From the NCBI RefSeq assembly GCF_021049265.1, contig NZ_CP088018.1, positions 558,001 through 622,000 on the forward strand: 64,000 nt of DNA, read 5' to 3'. The notes under the pieces are model-generated. The model worked only from the letters and a program-made list of their open reading frames with translations. It was not told the DNA's origin and did no database searches. Every line of letters starts with the position of its first letter. Position 1 is the stretch's first letter. Made by a program: the position numbers and the translations under genes. This DNA comes from Ruania suaedae. Its GTDB lineage: Bacteria > Actinomycetota > Actinomycetes > Actinomycetales > Beutenbergiaceae. Below, piece by piece: positions 25,217 through 35,709 of this stretch.

Positions 25217-26341
25217 TCACTCCGGCAGGCGCTGGCCCGTCGCGGAGGAGAACAGGTGCTTCTGGCCGTCCTCGATCTTGATGTAGACCGTGTCACCCTT
25301 CAGCGGGGGGTTGCGCGGCTCGACGCGCACGATCACCTGCGCGTCACCGGCACCGGAGGAGATGTGCTCGGAGGCCTCCTTGTCGAGCATCTCGCCGTAG
25401 ACGAAGGCGTCGGAGCCGAGCTCCTCGACCAGGTTCACCTTGATGCCGAACGAGGCCTCGGTGCCCTCGGAGACGAGGTGCGTGGCCTCCGGGCGGAACC
25501 CGAGGGTGATCTCGCCCTTGTCCTCCTCGGTGATGGCGTCGAGGGTGGTGCGCGTCAGCGGGATGTGCGCCCCGCCGAGGTTGGCCTTGCCGTCGGCGAC
25601 CTTGAAGGAACCGAGGTTCATGGCCGGGGAGCCGATGAAGCCGGCGACGAAGACGTTCTGCGGGGTGTCGTACATGTCGCGCGGGGAGCCGACCTGCTGC
25701 AGGACGCCGTCCTTGAGCACGCAGATGCGGTCACCCATCGTCAGGGCCTCGGTCTGGTCGTGCGTCACGTACACGGTGGTGACGCCCAGGCGGCGCTGCA
25801 GCGAGGCGATCTGGGTGCGGGTCTGCACACGCAGCTTCGCGTCCAGGTTCGACAGCGGCTCGTCCATGAGGAACACCTGCGGCTGACGCACGATCGCGCG
25901 GCCCATGGCCACACGCTGACGCTGACCACCGGAGAGGGCCTTCGGCTTGCGGTCCAGGTACTCGCTCAGGTCGAGGATCTTGGCCGCCTCCTCGACGCGC
26001 TGGCGGATCTCGGCCTTGGGCTTGCCGGCGATCTTGAGCGCGAAGCCCATGTTGTCGGCCACGGACATGTGCGGGTACAGCGCGTAGTTCTGGAACACCA
26101 TCGCGATGTCGCGGTCCTTGGGCTGGACGTCGGTGACGTCGCGGTCACCGATGAGGATGCGACCGGAGTTCACGTCCTCCAGACCGGCGAGCATGCGCAG
26201 CGAGGTGGACTTCCCGCAGCCGGAGGGCCCGACGAGCACGAGGAACTCGCCGTCCTCGACCTCGAGGTTGAGGGCGTCCACGGCGGGGCGCTCGGTGCCG
26301 GGGTAGATCCGGCTTGCGTGGTCATAGGTCACAGTTGCCAT
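25217..26341 (-). CDS. msiK: Orphan sugar ABC transporter ATPase, MsiK/UgpC type
   Basis: Cytoplasmic ATPase that energises carbohydrate ABC importers. It has 374 residues: Walker A GPSGCGKST, Q-loop AMVFQNYALYPHMSV, signature LSGGQRQRVAMGRAI, Walker B VFLMDEPLSNLDAKL, switch His in YVTHDQTEALTMGD. The C-terminal OB-fold regulatory (TOBE) region starts near GFRPEATHLV. The sequence closely matches my memory of Streptomyces MsiK, a shared ATPase serving several sugar transporters. In agreement, no permease or binding protein is adjacent. ATG 26341 gives the MATVTYDHASRIYPG N-terminus and follows AAGGGA at a long 12-nt spacing. It ends in a strong terminator. Confidence 0.93.
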   Translation of the reverse strand: MATVTYDHASRIYPGTERPAVDALNLEVEDGEFLVLVGPSGCGKSTSLRMLAGLEDVNSGRILIGDRDVTDVQPKDRDIAMVFQNYALYPHMSVADNMGFALKIAGKPKAEIRQRVEEAAKILDLSEYLDRKPKALSGGQRQRVAMGRAIVRQPQVFLMDEPLSNLDAKLRVQTRTQIASLQRRLGVTTVYVTHDQTEALTMGDRICVLKDGVLQQVGSPRDMYDTPQNVFVAGFIGSPAMNLGSFKVADGKANLGGAHIPLTRTTLDAITEEDKGEITLGFRPEATHLVSEGTEASFGIKVNLVEELGSDAFVYGEMLDKEASEHISSGAGDAQVIVRVEPRNPPLKGDTVYIKIEDGQKHLFSSATGQRLPE

Positions 26342-26465
26342 GACTGCGTCATTCCCTTCACCGGCAGGTACGTGCCGGACGATCCGTTGTGAAGAGTGCC
26401 ATGCGAGTGTCTCCGCTGACACGGCACCGCCGGTCGGAGGTACCGTCGTTCATTCTGACACAGGT

Positions 26466-27254
26466 TCACCCCTGCTGCTGTGACCTCCGCCACGACGCGA
26501 GATCGGCGAGCGCCCCGGCCATCGCCTGCTCGTCGGCCACGCGGTGGCGCGCCACCGTCTCGGCCGCGCCAACCTTGATCCCGAGGTCGTCCTCGCCGAG
26601 CACCGCCAGAGCGGTCTCGTCGGTGACGTCATCGCCCGCGTAGAGCACGGCAACGTGGCCGAGGCGCTCGCGCAGGTCCTCGATCGCCATCCCCTTGTTC
26701 ACGTCCACCACGGCGATCTCGACCACCTGGTTGCCGCGCATCGTGTGCACCCCGGGCTGCCCACCGGGCCCGCGGTAGGCCTCGGCGAGCGCCTCCTCGG
26801 CGCGGTCCTCGGCGAGCGCGCGGGTGTGCAGCACAGCCGCGGCGGGCTTGTGCTCCACCCACGCCCCCGGGTAGGCCTCCGCGATCTTCCCGACGGCGGC
26901 CGTCACCTCCGCCAGGAGGCTCGCCTCGTCGTCGGCGAGGGTGAACGGCACCCGGTGCAGCTCGCCCGCCTCGTCGAGCTCGGCGGTCTCGGCGCCGTGG
27001 CTGCCGACCAGCCAGGTGCCCGGCGGCGGGTCAGCGAGGTCGCGCAACTGCTGCACCGGCCGGCCGGAGACCAGGGCGAGCTGGACGCCGTCGCAGTCCG
27101 CGAGGCGGCGCAGCGCCTCGCTCGCCTCCGGGAGGGGGCGGGCGTCGGCCGGATCGGTCACGAACGGGGCCAGGCAGCCGTCGAAGTCCAGCGCCACCAG
27201 CACCTGCGGTGTCGCGGCGAAGGCGCGCAGGGCGCCGGGGAGTGAGTCGGTCAT
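26466..27254 (-). CDS. otsB: Trehalose-6-phosphate phosphatase
   Basis: Removes phosphate from trehalose-6-phosphate to give the osmo- and stress-protectant trehalose. The 262-residue HAD-superfamily enzyme has motif I DFDGCLAPF, with the nucleophile and acid Asp residues; the usual Thr after Gly is Cys. Motif II is LALVSGRPV, the Lys is in VEIAVVDVNKGMAI and motif IV is YAGDDVTDETAL. It is expressed after otsA on the minus strand, with 10 bp between them. The pathway is completed by the adjacent OtsA. Confidence 0.94.
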   Translation of the reverse strand: MTDSLPGALRAFAATPQVLVALDFDGCLAPFVTDPADARPLPEASEALRRLADCDGVQLALVSGRPVQQLRDLADPPPGTWLVGSHGAETAELDEAGELHRVPFTLADDEASLLAEVTAAVGKIAEAYPGAWVEHKPAAAVLHTRALAEDRAEEALAEAYRGPGGQPGVHTMRGNQVVEIAVVDVNKGMAIEDLRERLGHVAVLYAGDDVTDETALAVLGEDDLGIKVGAAETVARHRVADEQAMAGALADLASWRRSQQQG

Positions 27255-27264
27255 GAGGGCGGCC

Positions 27265-28692
<1,428 letters not shown>

Positions 28693-28749
28693 TCCTGCGG
28701 TGACCCCACTTCTGCTCGCTCGTCCGCCCAGGCTACCCGGGCGTTGGCG

Positions 28750-28765
28750 TAGGTTGCCTGTCATG
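28750..28765 (+). promoter_or_regulatory. Leaderless -10 element for the Ser/Thr kinase gene
   Basis: TAGGTT (28750-28755), 7-nt gap, ATG 28763. No ribosome site. Confidence 0.5.
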
Positions 28766-30472
28766 GGTGCAGGGTCCGAGGATCAGCGGCCGATCCGCGA
28801 GGTCGGTGGCTACCGGCTGCTCGAGGTGCTCGGTTCGGGCGGCATGGGCACGGTCTACAAGGCGGTGGACGCCGAGGACCGCCATGTCGCCGTCAAGCTG
28901 CTGCACCCGGCCTTCAGTGCCGATGACGCCGCCCGCGAGCGGCTGCGACGCGAGGTCGCCTCGCTGCACCGCGTGCGCGGCGAGCGCGTCTCGCGCGTGC
29001 TGGACGCCGAGGCGGACTCCGCCGAGGCGTTCATCGTCACCGAGCTCATCGACGGCCAGTCGCTGGAGGAGTCGGTCCGCGAGCACGGACCACTCGATGC
29101 CGAGGAGCTGGCCGACCTCGCGGACGGCCTGGCCTCGGCGCTGGAGGCGATCCACGCCGCCGGCGTGGTCCACCGCGACCTGAAGCCGGGCAACGTCATG
29201 CTCACCGACGAGGGTCCGGTGGTGATCGACTTCGGCATCTCCCAGCTCGCCGACGATCCCCGCCTGACCCAGACGGGCCTGGTGACCGGCACCCCGGGGT
29301 ACGTGGACCCGCAGGTGATGCGCGGCGGTGACCCGGGGGCGGTCGGGGACTGGTGGGGCTGGGCGGCGGTGCTCGTGTTCGCCGCCACCGGCCGGGGTCC
29401 GTTCGGGCACGGTCAGGGAGTGCTGCTGCGGGTCGAGTCCGGCCGGGTCGACACCGAGGGGTTGCCGGCGCGGGTGGCTCAGGTGCTGCGACGGGCGCTG
29501 CACCCGGACCCGGATCGGCGCATGCGTCAGACCTCGGTCTGCCAGGCGCTGCGTGACCACGCCGCGGGCCGGGAGCCGACCTCTCTGCTCGCCGATGACG
29601 CACCGGCCGCGACCGCAGAGCCCGTGGACCGGTGGGACGCCACGTCGGTGCAGGGGTACGAGGCGGCGCCCGAGGCGGCGCCCGGCCCGCTGCCTCCGTC
29701 GATCCCGCCGGGGCAGGCGCCGCCGGAGCCGGCGCAGCACACGGCCGTGATGCCGCAGCAGCTGCGTGAGCATTACCCGCCGACCGCCCTCGCCCGGCAC
29801 TCGCCCCCGCCCGGCGGCGCAGCCCCCCTCCCTGGGCAGGAAGGGCCCGCGGCCGTCTCGCCCGCTCCGTACACCCTCGGCCCGGACGGGCTACCGCAGC
29901 GGCCGGCGTGGTCGTTCCCGGCCCCCGCCCGGCCGTGGCTGTCCGTGGCGTGGCTGCTGGCGCTGTCGCTGCTGGGTGGCCTCTATCCCGCGGTGGTCCT
30001 GCTGGGTGCCGTGGCTCTGGTCGCCGTCTTCGGCGGGATCGGCTCGGATGCCCGGGCGCTGCGCCAGCGGCGGTTCAGTCGCGGCCCGGGCCGGTGGGAC
30101 CTCCCGCGGGCGACCGCGGCCTTCCCGGTGCATCTCGTGCTCGGACTCCTCCTGGCCCTGCCCGGAGCGGTGGTGGCCACGGCCGGGGTGGTGATCGTCT
30201 GGGTGCTGGCGGCGGCTGCGCTCCCGGCTCTGCTGCTGGTGCCGCTGGCGGTGGCGATCGCCCTGCTACTGGTGTGGTGGACACCCTCCAGCGGCAGCGC
30301 CCGGGAGGGGCAGCGGGCGGTGCTGCGGGTGATCGCGCCCCCCGGCGCTGCGGCCACGGTCTGGGGCCTGATCGCCCTGGCGGTGGCGCTGACCGCGCTC
30401 GCGGTGACGGTGCTCGGCGATGGCGCCGTGCAGTGGTGGCCGTTCGGACCGCCGCCGATGAACTTCTTCTGA
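28763..30472 (+). CDS. Serine/threonine protein kinase with C-terminal membrane domain
   Basis: A 569-residue Hanks-type kinase. The glycine loop is GSGGMGTVYKA, the ATP lysine is Lys45 in VAVKLL, the catalytic Asp139 is in HRDLKPGNVML and the DFG is at 156-158, so it should be active. The kinase domain ends about residue 265, followed by a Pro/Ala-rich linker (about 275-405). At least four membrane helices follow (about 410-550, for example WLSVAWLLALSLLGGLYPAVVLL). This differs from PknB-type kinases, which have one helix and extracellular PASTA repeats; none are present. Divergent from otsA. Targets unknown. Confidence 0.9.
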   Translation: MGAGSEDQRPIREVGGYRLLEVLGSGGMGTVYKAVDAEDRHVAVKLLHPAFSADDAARERLRREVASLHRVRGERVSRVLDAEADSAEAFIVTELIDGQSLEESVREHGPLDAEELADLADGLASALEAIHAAGVVHRDLKPGNVMLTDEGPVVIDFGISQLADDPRLTQTGLVTGTPGYVDPQVMRGGDPGAVGDWWGWAAVLVFAATGRGPFGHGQGVLLRVESGRVDTEGLPARVAQVLRRALHPDPDRRMRQTSVCQALRDHAAGREPTSLLADDAPAATAEPVDRWDATSVQGYEAAPEAAPGPLPPSIPPGQAPPEPAQHTAVMPQQLREHYPPTALARHSPPPGGAAPLPGQEGPAAVSPAPYTLGPDGLPQRPAWSFPAPARPWLSVAWLLALSLLGGLYPAVVLLGAVALVAVFGGIGSDARALRQRRFSRGPGRWDLPRATAAFPVHLVLGLLLALPGAVVATAGVVIVWVLAAAALPALLLVPLAVAIALLLVWWTPSSGSAREGQRAVLRVIAPPGAAATVWGLIALAVALTALAVTVLGDGAVQWWPFGPPPMNFF

Positions 30473-30516
30473 ACGCTGCTCGCAGATTCCTGGGCCCCCG
30501 GGTCAGTGCGGGCGCG

Positions 30517-30532
30517 TATCCTGTGCGCCATG
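30517..30532 (+). promoter_or_regulatory. Leaderless -10 element for the 30530 gene
   Basis: TATCCT (30517-30522), 7-nt gap, ATG 30530. This selects 30530 over an earlier in-frame start at 30506. Confidence 0.5.
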
Positions 30533-31024
30533 GCCCCAGCGATTCCCGTGACTCCCGCACGCCGTGCGCGTGCGGGCACGGGCGCCGTCGTGATCGCGCT
30601 CGTGGGGCTGTGGTCGCTGCTGTCGGTGGGTCTGACCGCGCTGCTCCGCCCGGCGAACTGTGTCCACGCCGAGGGTGTGGCCGGTTTCGTGGCTGCCAAC
30701 CTCGCCCAGATGCGCAGCGTGGCCACCTGCCCGGCCGGCACTCTCGGCTACGGACCGCACACGGCAGCCGCCGTCTCGGCCTGCGCGGCGCTCATGGCTG
30801 CCCTGGTGGTCGCGCACGTCAGTCTCACCGCGATCGCGGTGGTGCTCGCCCGGGCGGCCGCTGCGGTCCGGGACGGTCTCGCAGCCCTGCGCACCCTTCC
30901 CGAGCGCGTGCAGCCCGTCCGGACCCGTCCGCACGAGGAGCCACGCGCCTGGGTCGCCCGTCCCGCCCCCGCGGTGCTGCAGGTGCGGCCGGTCTGGCGG
31001 CGGGGACCGCCGGTGCTCGCCTGA
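30530..31024 (+). CDS. Small two-helix membrane protein
   Basis: A 164-residue protein of no recognised family. Helix 1 is about residues 15-38 (TGAVVIALVGLWSLLSVGLTAL) and helix 2 about 80-107 (AAAVSACAALMAALVVAHVSLTAIAVVL). Between them is a loop of about 40 residues with two cysteines (NCVHAEG, ATCPAGT) that could form a disulfide outside the membrane. The Pro/Arg-rich C-terminal tail is presumably cytoplasmic. The downstream gene encodes a DsbA-like thioredoxin-fold protein, which fits a disulfide in the loop, but this is inference. Confidence 0.7.
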   Translation: MAPAIPVTPARRARAGTGAVVIALVGLWSLLSVGLTALLRPANCVHAEGVAGFVAANLAQMRSVATCPAGTLGYGPHTAAAVSACAALMAALVVAHVSLTAIAVVLARAAAAVRDGLAALRTLPERVQPVRTRPHEEPRAWVARPAPAVLQVRPVWRRGPPVLA

Positions 31025-31083
31025 GCACCCGACCCCCCACCCCACCTCCCAGGTCGCAGCAGCGGCCGGACAAGGACCCTGTG

Positions 31084-31878
31084 ATGGCAACCAGCAGCAA
31101 GGCTGAGCGGCGCGAAGCCGCCCGCCAGGAGGCCGAGCGCCTCCGCAAGATCCAGGCCAGGAACGACAAGCGCAACCGCGGCATCCTCATCGGCGTGGTG
31201 CTCGTGGTCGTGGCACTCATCGCCGCCGCCGCGATCATGATCTCCCAGCAGGCCGGCCGCACCCTGCTGTCGGACTTCGAGGGTGAGATCCCCGCCGGTG
31301 CGGACCTGCACGGCGGCATCACCTTCGGCGCCGACGGCGTCGGCGCCGCGAATGACGACGAGCCGGCCGTCGACATCTATGTCGACTTCATGTGCCCGTT
31401 CTGCGGCCAGTTCGAGGAGATCAACGGCCCCGACATGGCCCAGGCGGCCGCTGAGGGCGAGGCGACCGTGATCTACCACCCGCTCGACTACCTCGACCGC
31501 CTCTCCAACGGTACGGAGTACTCCACCCGCGCGGCCAACGCGTTCGCCGTGACCGCGACCGAGGCACCCGAGGCGGCGCTGGACTTCATGGCGGCGATGT
31601 TCGCGAACCAGCCGGCCGAGAACTCCACCGGCCTGACCGACGAGGAGATCGCGCAGATCGCCGTCGACGCCGGCGTGCCGCAGGAGGTGGCCGACTCCTT
31701 CAGCGAGGGCACCTACAGCGAGTGGGTCGAGGTGGCCTCGGAGCAGGCTCGGCGTGACGGCTACTCCAGCACGCCCACGATCGTGATCGAGGGCGATGAG
31801 TGGGGTACGACCGAAGGCGACCCGTCCCAGCAGTGGACCACCGAGGGAGCCCTGCTCAGCGAGCTCCAGAGCCGCTGA
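31084..31878 (+). CDS. Membrane-anchored DsbA-like thioredoxin-fold protein
   Basis: A 264-residue extracytoplasmic thiol:disulfide oxidoreductase. A charged N-terminal segment (AERREAARQEAERLRKIQARN) precedes a membrane anchor (about 33-54, GILIGVVLVVVALIAAAAIMI). The thioredoxin_4/DsbA domain has the active site CPFC at 104-107 (DIYVDFMCPFCGQFEE) and the cis-Pro region SSTPTIVIEGDEW. It likely oxidises secreted proteins. ATG 31084 is chosen; an adjacent GTG at 31081 is possible. Spacing of 59 bp from the preceding membrane-protein gene allows co-transcription. Confidence 0.9.
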   Translation: MATSSKAERREAARQEAERLRKIQARNDKRNRGILIGVVLVVVALIAAAAIMISQQAGRTLLSDFEGEIPAGADLHGGITFGADGVGAANDDEPAVDIYVDFMCPFCGQFEEINGPDMAQAAAEGEATVIYHPLDYLDRLSNGTEYSTRAANAFAVTATEAPEAALDFMAAMFANQPAENSTGLTDEEIAQIAVDAGVPQEVADSFSEGTYSEWVEVASEQARRDGYSSTPTIVIEGDEWGTTEGDPSQQWTTEGALLSELQSR

Positions 31879-31964
31879 CCCACCGGCCGGGGCCGGCGGC
31901 GACTGCACGAGGTCGTCCCGGCCCCAGCCGATCTGGCACACTGCCACTCGCCCCTCGGGGGCGC

Positions 31965-32040
31965 GCCACCTTAGCTCAGCTGGTAGAGCACCCGCCTTGT
32001 AAGCGGACGGTCGTCGGTTCGAATCCGACAGGTGGCTCCA
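31965..32040 (+). tRNA. tRNA-Thr (anticodon TGT)
   Basis: A 73-nt cloverleaf plus encoded CCA (32038-32040). The acceptor arm GCCACCT/AGGTGGC (31965-31971 with 32030-32036) pairs perfectly. D-arm GCTC/GAGC, anticodon loop CTTGTAA with TGT at 31998-32000, and T-arm GTCGG-TTCGAAT-CCGAC are all present. The outer anticodon-stem pair (27-43) is a C-A mismatch. It reads ACA and possibly other ACN codons. Confidence 0.97.
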
Positions 32041-32055
32041 GCAGCACGGGCGACG

Positions 32056-32070
32056 TACCGTGGTGGCGTG
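32056..32070 (+). promoter_or_regulatory. Leaderless -10 element for thiD/pdxK
   Basis: TACCGT (32056-32061), 6-nt gap, GTG 32068, only 16 nt after the tRNA CCA end. Confidence 0.55.
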
Positions 32071-32895
32071 TCTGAGACCACTACGCCACCGACCACCAGC
32101 ACCTCACCGGCTCGTGCCTACGTGATCGCGGGCTCCGAAGCGACCGGCGGCGCCGGCATCCAGGCGGACCTGCGCACGTTCCAGGCGCTGGGCGCCTATG
32201 GCTTCGGCACGCTCACGTGCATCGTCTCGTTCGACCCCGCGAACAACTGGGCGCACCGGTTCGTCCCGGTCGACCCGCAGGTGATCGCCGACCAGATCGA
32301 GGTCGGCCTGGCCTGCCACGCCCCGGAGGTCGTCAAGATCGGGATGCTCGGCACCCCCGCCACCATCGACACCGTGGCGACCTCGATCGCCGCGCACCCG
32401 TGGCGGCACGTGGTGCTCGATCCGGTCCTGATCTGCAAGGGCCAGGAACCCGGTGCCGCGCTGGACACCGACAACGCGCTGCGCGAGCGGATCCTGCCGC
32501 TGGCCACGGTGATCACCCCGAACGTCTTCGAGGCCCGCACCCTTGCCGGGATGGATGCGATCGAGAGCGTGGACGACCTCGCCGAGGCGGCGCGGCGCAT
32601 CCACGCCCTCGGCCCGCAGTACGTCCTGGCCAAGGGCGGGGTGGAGTTGCCCGGGCCGGACGCCGTCGACGTGCTCTTCGACGGGGAGCGCACGATCGTG
32701 CTCACCACCCCGAAGATCGGCGAGGAGCGGGTGAGCGGGGCCGGGTGCACCGTCGCGGCCGCCGTCACGGCCCTTCTCGCTCAGGGAGCGAGCGTCGAGG
32801 AGGCCGTGCGTGCGGCCAAGGGCGTCGTGACCCAGGGGATCCGTGACCGGCTGTCCTCGGCCGCTCCGTTCGACGCGGTCCACCTCGTCGGCTGA
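32068..32895 (+). CDS. thiD: Hydroxymethylpyrimidine/phosphomethylpyrimidine or pyridoxine kinase
   Basis: Ribokinase-superfamily vitamin kinase, 275 residues. N-terminal AYVIAGSEATGGAGIQADLRTFQALGAYGFG is the ThiD/PdxK signature. KIGMLGTPATIDTVA, VVLDPVLICKGQEPG and VITPNVFEARTLAGM follow. The anion hole/catalytic segment is VSGAGCTVAAAVTALLAQG with Cys, as in dual HMP/pyridoxal kinases of Gram-positives. GTG 32068 is chosen from the -10 spacing. No other thiamine genes are nearby, so the physiological substrate (HMP or pyridoxine) is undecided. Confidence 0.9.
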   Translation: MSETTTPPTTSTSPARAYVIAGSEATGGAGIQADLRTFQALGAYGFGTLTCIVSFDPANNWAHRFVPVDPQVIADQIEVGLACHAPEVVKIGMLGTPATIDTVATSIAAHPWRHVVLDPVLICKGQEPGAALDTDNALRERILPLATVITPNVFEARTLAGMDAIESVDDLAEAARRIHALGPQYVLAKGGVELPGPDAVDVLFDGERTIVLTTPKIGEERVSGAGCTVAAAVTALLAQGASVEEAVRAAKGVVTQGIRDRLSSAAPFDAVHLVG

Positions 32896-32927
32896 CGTCG
32901 TGGGGCTGTCATGTCGCAGGGCCGTCA

Positions 32928-32942
32928 TAGAGTGCGAGCATG
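32928..32942 (+). promoter_or_regulatory. Leaderless -10 element for the S9 peptidase gene
   Basis: TAGAGT (32928-32933), 6-nt gap, ATG 32940. No ribosome site. Confidence 0.55.
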
Positions 32943-34913
32943 CTGCCTGAGCACCTGAGCCTCGTCCGCGACCTCGGCGCCCCCGCGGTCCACCCCGACG
33001 GGACGTGGGCCGTGGTGCCCGTGCGGCGCCCTGACCTGACGGCGGACCGCTACGTTGCGTCCCTGTGGCGGGCGGACCTGGCGGATGGTGCGATGACGCC
33101 GCTCACGTTCGGGGTCTCCGACGCCGAGCCGGTGTTCTCCCCCGACGGGCGCTGGCTCGCCTTCGTGCGCACGGTGGAGGGCGCCGCACAGCTGGCGCTC
33201 ATGCCCGCCGGCGGCGGCGAACCCCGCGTGCTCACCGCCCACCGCACCGGCATCACGGGACGGCCCGCCTTCAGCCCCGATTCCACGCGCATCGCCTACA
33301 CCGCCCGGGTCCCGGAGGAGGGACGCTACGGCACCACCGACGTCGGTCCCGAGGCGGAGCGGCCGCGCCACTTCCGGCACCTGACCTACCGCACAGACGG
33401 GCTCGGCTATTACGCCGACCGGCCGCAGCACGTCTTCGTCGCCGACGTCCCCACGGCAGGCAGCCCACTGCTGGACCCGTGTGCGGACGCTCCGGACGTC
33501 TCGGAGCAGGCTTGGGGTGTGCCGGGGGTCCGTGTCGAGCAGATCAGCAGCGAGCCCCGCGACCACCGCATCCCGGTGTGGACACCCGACGGCACCGGCC
33601 TGCTCATCATCCGCTCGGCACCCGACGCCATCGCCGGCGACCTGGTCCACCACGCCGCCGAGGCATCCTCGACGGCGACCGTGCTCGACGTGGGGACGCT
33701 GGCCCCGGGTGCGGTGAGTATCGACGGCGCCGGCCGGCTCTGGTTGCTGCTCACCGATCAGGGTCCGAACCGGATGGACTTCATCGGCCGGTCGCCGGCG
33801 CTGTACCGGGGAGGGCTGAACGGCGCCGCCCTGACGGGCCTGACCAGGCTCACCGATCCGGCGTCGCTCACCCTGACGGGGGTGATCGAACCGGCCGACG
33901 ACGGCGTCCTTCTCCTCACCGCCGACCGTGGCACCTCGCCGGTGCTGCGCTGGCGAGGCGAGGCCGGCACGCGACTGCTCGAGGGCCATGAGGCGCGTGC
34001 CCTCGCCGCTGTGCCCGACGGTTCGGCGCTCTTGGTGGCCGGCAGCCCGGACAGCGTCGCCGACCTGTGGCACGTCCCGGCCACGGGAACCCCACGCCGC
34101 CTGACTGACCTCTCCGCCCGGCTGCGGCAGGAGGCGGGCGTGGCCCGGCCGGTCGAGCTGACCACCACCGGAGCCGACGCCTACCCGGTGCACGGGTGGG
34201 TGAGCGTCCCCGAGGGTGAGGGCCCCCACCCAGTGCTGCTGCTCATCCACGGCGGCCCGGCTGCGCAGTACACCTCGATGTTCTTCGATGAGGTGCAGGT
34301 GTACACGCAGGCGGGCTACGCCGTCGTGTTCTGCAATCCGCGTGGCTCGCTCGGCTACGGCGAGGACCACGCGCGGGCGATCATCGGCGGCTTCGGCGGC
34401 CGTGACGCCGCGGACATCCTCGCCTTCCTCGATGCCTCGCTGGAAAGCCACCCGCAGCTCGACGCCGAACGGCTCGGCGTGCTCGGCGGCTCCTACGGCG
34501 GGTACATGTCGGCCTGGCTGACCACGCGGACCGACCGGTTCACCGCGGCGATCGTCGAACGCGGCTTCCTGGATCCGGTCAGCTTCATCGGGTCCTCCGA
34601 CATCGGGTGGTTCTTCGCCGACGCCTACCTCGGGACCGATCCGGAGCGGATCGCGGCGCAGAGTCCGATGACGTTCCTGGACCGGGTGAGCACCCCGACG
34701 CTGGTGATCCACTCCGAGAACGACTGGCGGTGCCCGGTGGAGCAGGGGCAGCGCTGGTACACCGAGCTGCGGCGCCGGGGCGTGGAGGCGGAGTTGCTGC
34801 TCTTCCCCGGTGAGGGGCACGAGCTCAGCCGGTCGGGGAGACCGCAGCATCGGCGGGCTCGGTTCGAGCACATCCTGGCGTGGTGGGAGCGGCACCTGCC
34901 GGTGGCAGGCTGA
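32940..34913 (+). CDS. Prolyl oligopeptidase-family (S9) serine peptidase
   Basis: A 657-residue cytosolic peptidase, probably an acylaminoacyl- or dipeptidyl-type S9 enzyme. Residues 1-400 form the beta-propeller gate, with WD40/TolB-like blades (GVSDAEPVFSPDGRWLAFVRT, RPAFSPDSTRIAYTAR). The alpha/beta-hydrolase domain follows: oxyanion block LLIHGGPAAQYTSMFF, nucleophile Ser in LGGSYGGYMSAWL, catalytic Asp in VIHSENDWRCPVEQG and His in FPGEGHELSRSG. No signal peptide. Monocistronic, converging on the SGNH hydrolase gene with 4 bp between stops. Confidence 0.94.
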   Translation: MLPEHLSLVRDLGAPAVHPDGTWAVVPVRRPDLTADRYVASLWRADLADGAMTPLTFGVSDAEPVFSPDGRWLAFVRTVEGAAQLALMPAGGGEPRVLTAHRTGITGRPAFSPDSTRIAYTARVPEEGRYGTTDVGPEAERPRHFRHLTYRTDGLGYYADRPQHVFVADVPTAGSPLLDPCADAPDVSEQAWGVPGVRVEQISSEPRDHRIPVWTPDGTGLLIIRSAPDAIAGDLVHHAAEASSTATVLDVGTLAPGAVSIDGAGRLWLLLTDQGPNRMDFIGRSPALYRGGLNGAALTGLTRLTDPASLTLTGVIEPADDGVLLLTADRGTSPVLRWRGEAGTRLLEGHEARALAAVPDGSALLVAGSPDSVADLWHVPATGTPRRLTDLSARLRQEAGVARPVELTTTGADAYPVHGWVSVPEGEGPHPVLLLIHGGPAAQYTSMFFDEVQVYTQAGYAVVFCNPRGSLGYGEDHARAIIGGFGGRDAADILAFLDASLESHPQLDAERLGVLGGSYGGYMSAWLTTRTDRFTAAIVERGFLDPVSFIGSSDIGWFFADAYLGTDPERIAAQSPMTFLDRVSTPTLVIHSENDWRCPVEQGQRWYTELRRRGVEAELLLFPGEGHELSRSGRPQHRRARFEHILAWWERHLPVAG

Positions 34914-34917
34914 TCGC

Positions 34918-35709
34918 TCAGTCGGACGGCCCGGGCTGGGACCGCTTGGCCTGCTGGGTGTCCCCGGAGGAGCGGCCTCGTAACCTCCGGCCCGCCCACG
35001 GCAGGACGTCCCGGTGCATCCAGGCGGCGTCCGCGCGCAGTCGTTGCGCCGTCGGGGGAGCGGGCAGCCGGGTCAGGGGGACGTCCCAATCGGGATGCTC
35101 GGGCTCCAGCCCAAGAGCGACCAGGGCGGCGTCGGCGACGCGCGCGTGGCCCAGCGGGCTGAGGTGGATCCGGTCCTGGGCCCACATACGCCAGTCCTGC
35201 AGGGGCAGCAGACCCCAGACGTCAAGCACGTGCGCACCATGGCGCCGGGCGATCGACCAGAGGTGGGCGTTGTAGATCGCCACCCGGGGCCGGATGCCGC
35301 GCAGCAGCCCCGCGTTGCGGGTGTCGGTGCCGGTGGCGAGGAGCACATCCGTCCCGGCCGCGCGGGCGGTGCGGACCGCCCGGTCGAGCCGGACCGCTAA
35401 GCGGTCGGGGTCGGAGCCGGGCCGGAGCAGGTCGTTGCCGCCTCCGACGATCGAGATCAGGTCCGGGGAGGTCTCGAGCGCGCGTGGCAGCTGGTCCTCG
35501 AGGATAGGCCCGAGCAGGCGTCCGCGGACGGCGAGATTGGCGTACTCCAGCGGCAGTTGCCCGGCGGCGCGCTGACGGTTGGCGATCGCGGCGGAGAGGC
35601 GGTCGGCCCAGCCGAGCAGGTGGTCGGGGTGCTCGGGGTGGGGATCCCACAGGCCTTCCGTCATGCTGTCGCCGATGGCGACGTAGCGGCGCCAGCGGGG
35701 CGCGGTCAT
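34918..35709 (-). CDS. SGNH/GDSL-family hydrolase
   Basis: A 263-residue esterase or lipase-like enzyme. Block I is [14 protein letters not shown] (nucleophile Ser), Gly of block II is in [11 protein letters not shown], block III is [13 protein letters not shown] and block V is [15 protein letters not shown] (catalytic Asp and His). No signal peptide, so it acts inside the cell. ATG 35709 overlaps the ung stop (ATGA), so it is translated with ung. The combination with DNA repair is probably positional only. The C-terminal 60 residues are Arg-rich and look disordered. Confidence 0.9.
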   Translation of the reverse strand: MTAPRWRRYVAIGDSMTEGLWDPHPEHPDHLLGWADRLSAAIANRQRAAGQLPLEYANLAVRGRLLGPILEDQLPRALETSPDLISIVGGGNDLLRPGSDPDRLAVRLDRAVRTARAAGTDVLLATGTDTRNAGLLRGIRPRVAIYNAHLWSIARRHGAHVLDVWGLLPLQDWRMWAQDRIHLSPLGHARVADAALVALGLEPEHPDWDVPLTRLPAPPTAQRLRADAAWMHRDVLPWAGRRLRGRSSGDTQQAKRSQPGPSD

